Source of the DNA: Candidatus Anaerostipes avistercoris
Lineage (GTDB): Bacteria; Bacillota; Clostridia; Lachnospirales; Lachnospiraceae
Length of the DNA: 64,000 nucleotides
Reading direction: 5' to 3'
Assembly: GCA_019119895.1 (NCBI GenBank)
Contig: DWWD01000048.1
Span: 62,001 to 126,000 of the forward strand
In this document: positions 63,464 to 64,000 of the stretch, piece by piece
Layout of the letters: each line of letters opens with the position of its first letter
How positions within the stretch are numbered: the stretch's first letter is position 1
Notes under the pieces: generated by a model
Databases searched by the model: none
What the model saw: only the letters and a program-made list of their open reading frames with translations
Told to the model about the DNA's origin: nothing
Position numbers and translations under genes: made by a program

Positions 63464-64000
63464 TTAAGAAAGAAAAACGGCTTCGATTCCTCTGGCGACT
63501 TTATTGGTCTGTTTTGTGACCTGGCCGACAAACAGTGCTGCCGCAATGGTTCCTTCTCTCACGCCGTCCAGAGTTCCGAGAAAAATCAGAGATAAAACAA
63601 TGGCAATGCATACCAGCGTCACATCAAAAATGACCTTCATGTTTCCAAACCGGATCGGAGCTTTTTTGCAGATGGCAAGGACAATGCCCTCCCCTGCTGT
63701 GGTCACAAGGTCTGCCATAACCTCAACGCTGACGCCAAGGGCGATTAGGACAATTCCGATGATGCACAAAAGCCACTGCTGTACGTAATTGGAAAAATGA
63801 AGAGGCTCAATGACATATTCCGCTACATCGATCATGGTTCCGAATACAATGGCTGCCGGAATCTGCAAAAGCTGAAACCATTCATAGTCCCTGCGCAGAA
63901 TCCCGATCTGGATCAGTACAAACAGGATATTCATAATGATCGTGGTCGTTCCCACAGACAGACCGGAAATAACAGATGTGACATAGGGAACACTGGAAAT
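63464..64000 (-). CDS. YczE/YitT-type membrane protein (5' end outside window)
   Basis: Partial: the frame stays open to base 64000, so the start lies beyond the window; an internal GTG at 63955 is not a likely start. The readable part, about 178 residues, has five membrane segments and family features such as GLSVGTTTIIMNILFV, IALGVSVEVMADLVTTAGEG and GTIAAALFVGQVTK. Related to the YczE/YyaS/YitT group of membrane proteins of unknown transport role. It converges on yfcE. Confidence 0.75.
   Translation of the reverse strand: MSSVPYVTSVISGLSVGTTTIIMNILFVLIQIGILRRDYEWFQLLQIPAAIVFGTMIDVAEYVIEPLHFSNYVQQWLLCIIGIVLIALGVSVEVMADLVTTAGEGIVLAICKKAPIRFGNMKVIFDVTLVCIAIVLSLIFLGTLDGVREGTIAAALFVGQVTKQTNKVARGIEAVFLS

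Overview
The window reads as a chromosomal segment of a low-to-mid GC anaerobic Firmicute, most likely family Lachnospiraceae (Blautia/Ruminococcus-like). The basis is the PolC-type replicase, the pyrH-to-ribF gene order, a Firmicute T-box before thrS, the MEP isoprenoid enzymes, strong purine-rich ribosome binding sites and many ATG/TGA overlaps. The genus is an inference. Nearly all of the window is coding, mostly core genes with a few accessory blocks.

Layout. 1-4.3 kb: end of an AraC-type regulator, then a translationally coupled pair of exporter-type ABC half transporters. 4.3-6.4 kb: HAD phosphatase, a small conserved-looking protein and a metallo-beta-lactamase-fold hydrolase. 6.4-9.5 kb (minus strand): a helix-turn-helix regulator, a small PLDc_N-like membrane protein and an ABC ATPase/permease pair; the regulator gene carries an apparent single-base frameshift near 8565. 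9.6-11.4 kb: ThiW, a CarD-like RNA polymerase-binding protein and a small membrane protein.

11.4-30.1 kb is the core cluster: pyrH-frr-uppS-cdsA-dxr-rseP-ispG-polC, then (after a new promoter and a leader hairpin) rimP-nusA-rnpM-ylxQ-infB-rbfA-nrnA-truB-ribF. It links UMP supply, ribosome recycling, isoprenoid and phospholipid synthesis, replication, transcription elongation and translation initiation. 30.2-35.3 kb: a cytidylate-kinase-like protein, a family 4 uracil-DNA glycosylase, a divergent tyrosine recombinase, a solitary OLD-type ATPase/TOPRIM protein with a cysteine cluster, and a flavin reductase-rubredoxin fusion. 35.3-41.3 kb: T-box-regulated thrS, feoAB and an unknown membrane protein.

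41.5-54.5 kb is almost entirely minus strand: a 51-residue membrane protein, YgjP peptidase, UbiB-like kinase, phasin-like protein, dtd, ttcA, a GNAT acetyltransferase, ilvC, ilvN, an LCP cell-wall ligase with a long Ser/Thr tail, a glycosyltransferase and a topoisomerase IV-type pair. 54.6-64 kb: a lipoprotein facing a small sigma factor, a FliB-like/SatD pair, a solitary MtlR-type PTS regulator, a TVP38 membrane protein, topB, yfcE and a truncated YczE/YitT-type membrane protein.

No rRNA, tRNA, CRISPR array, complete insertion sequence or prophage was seen. I found no clearly new multi-gene system. The least explained items are the solitary OLD-type protein, the frameshifted regulator, a GC-rich palindromic element beside the recombinase and a small unannotated membrane protein.
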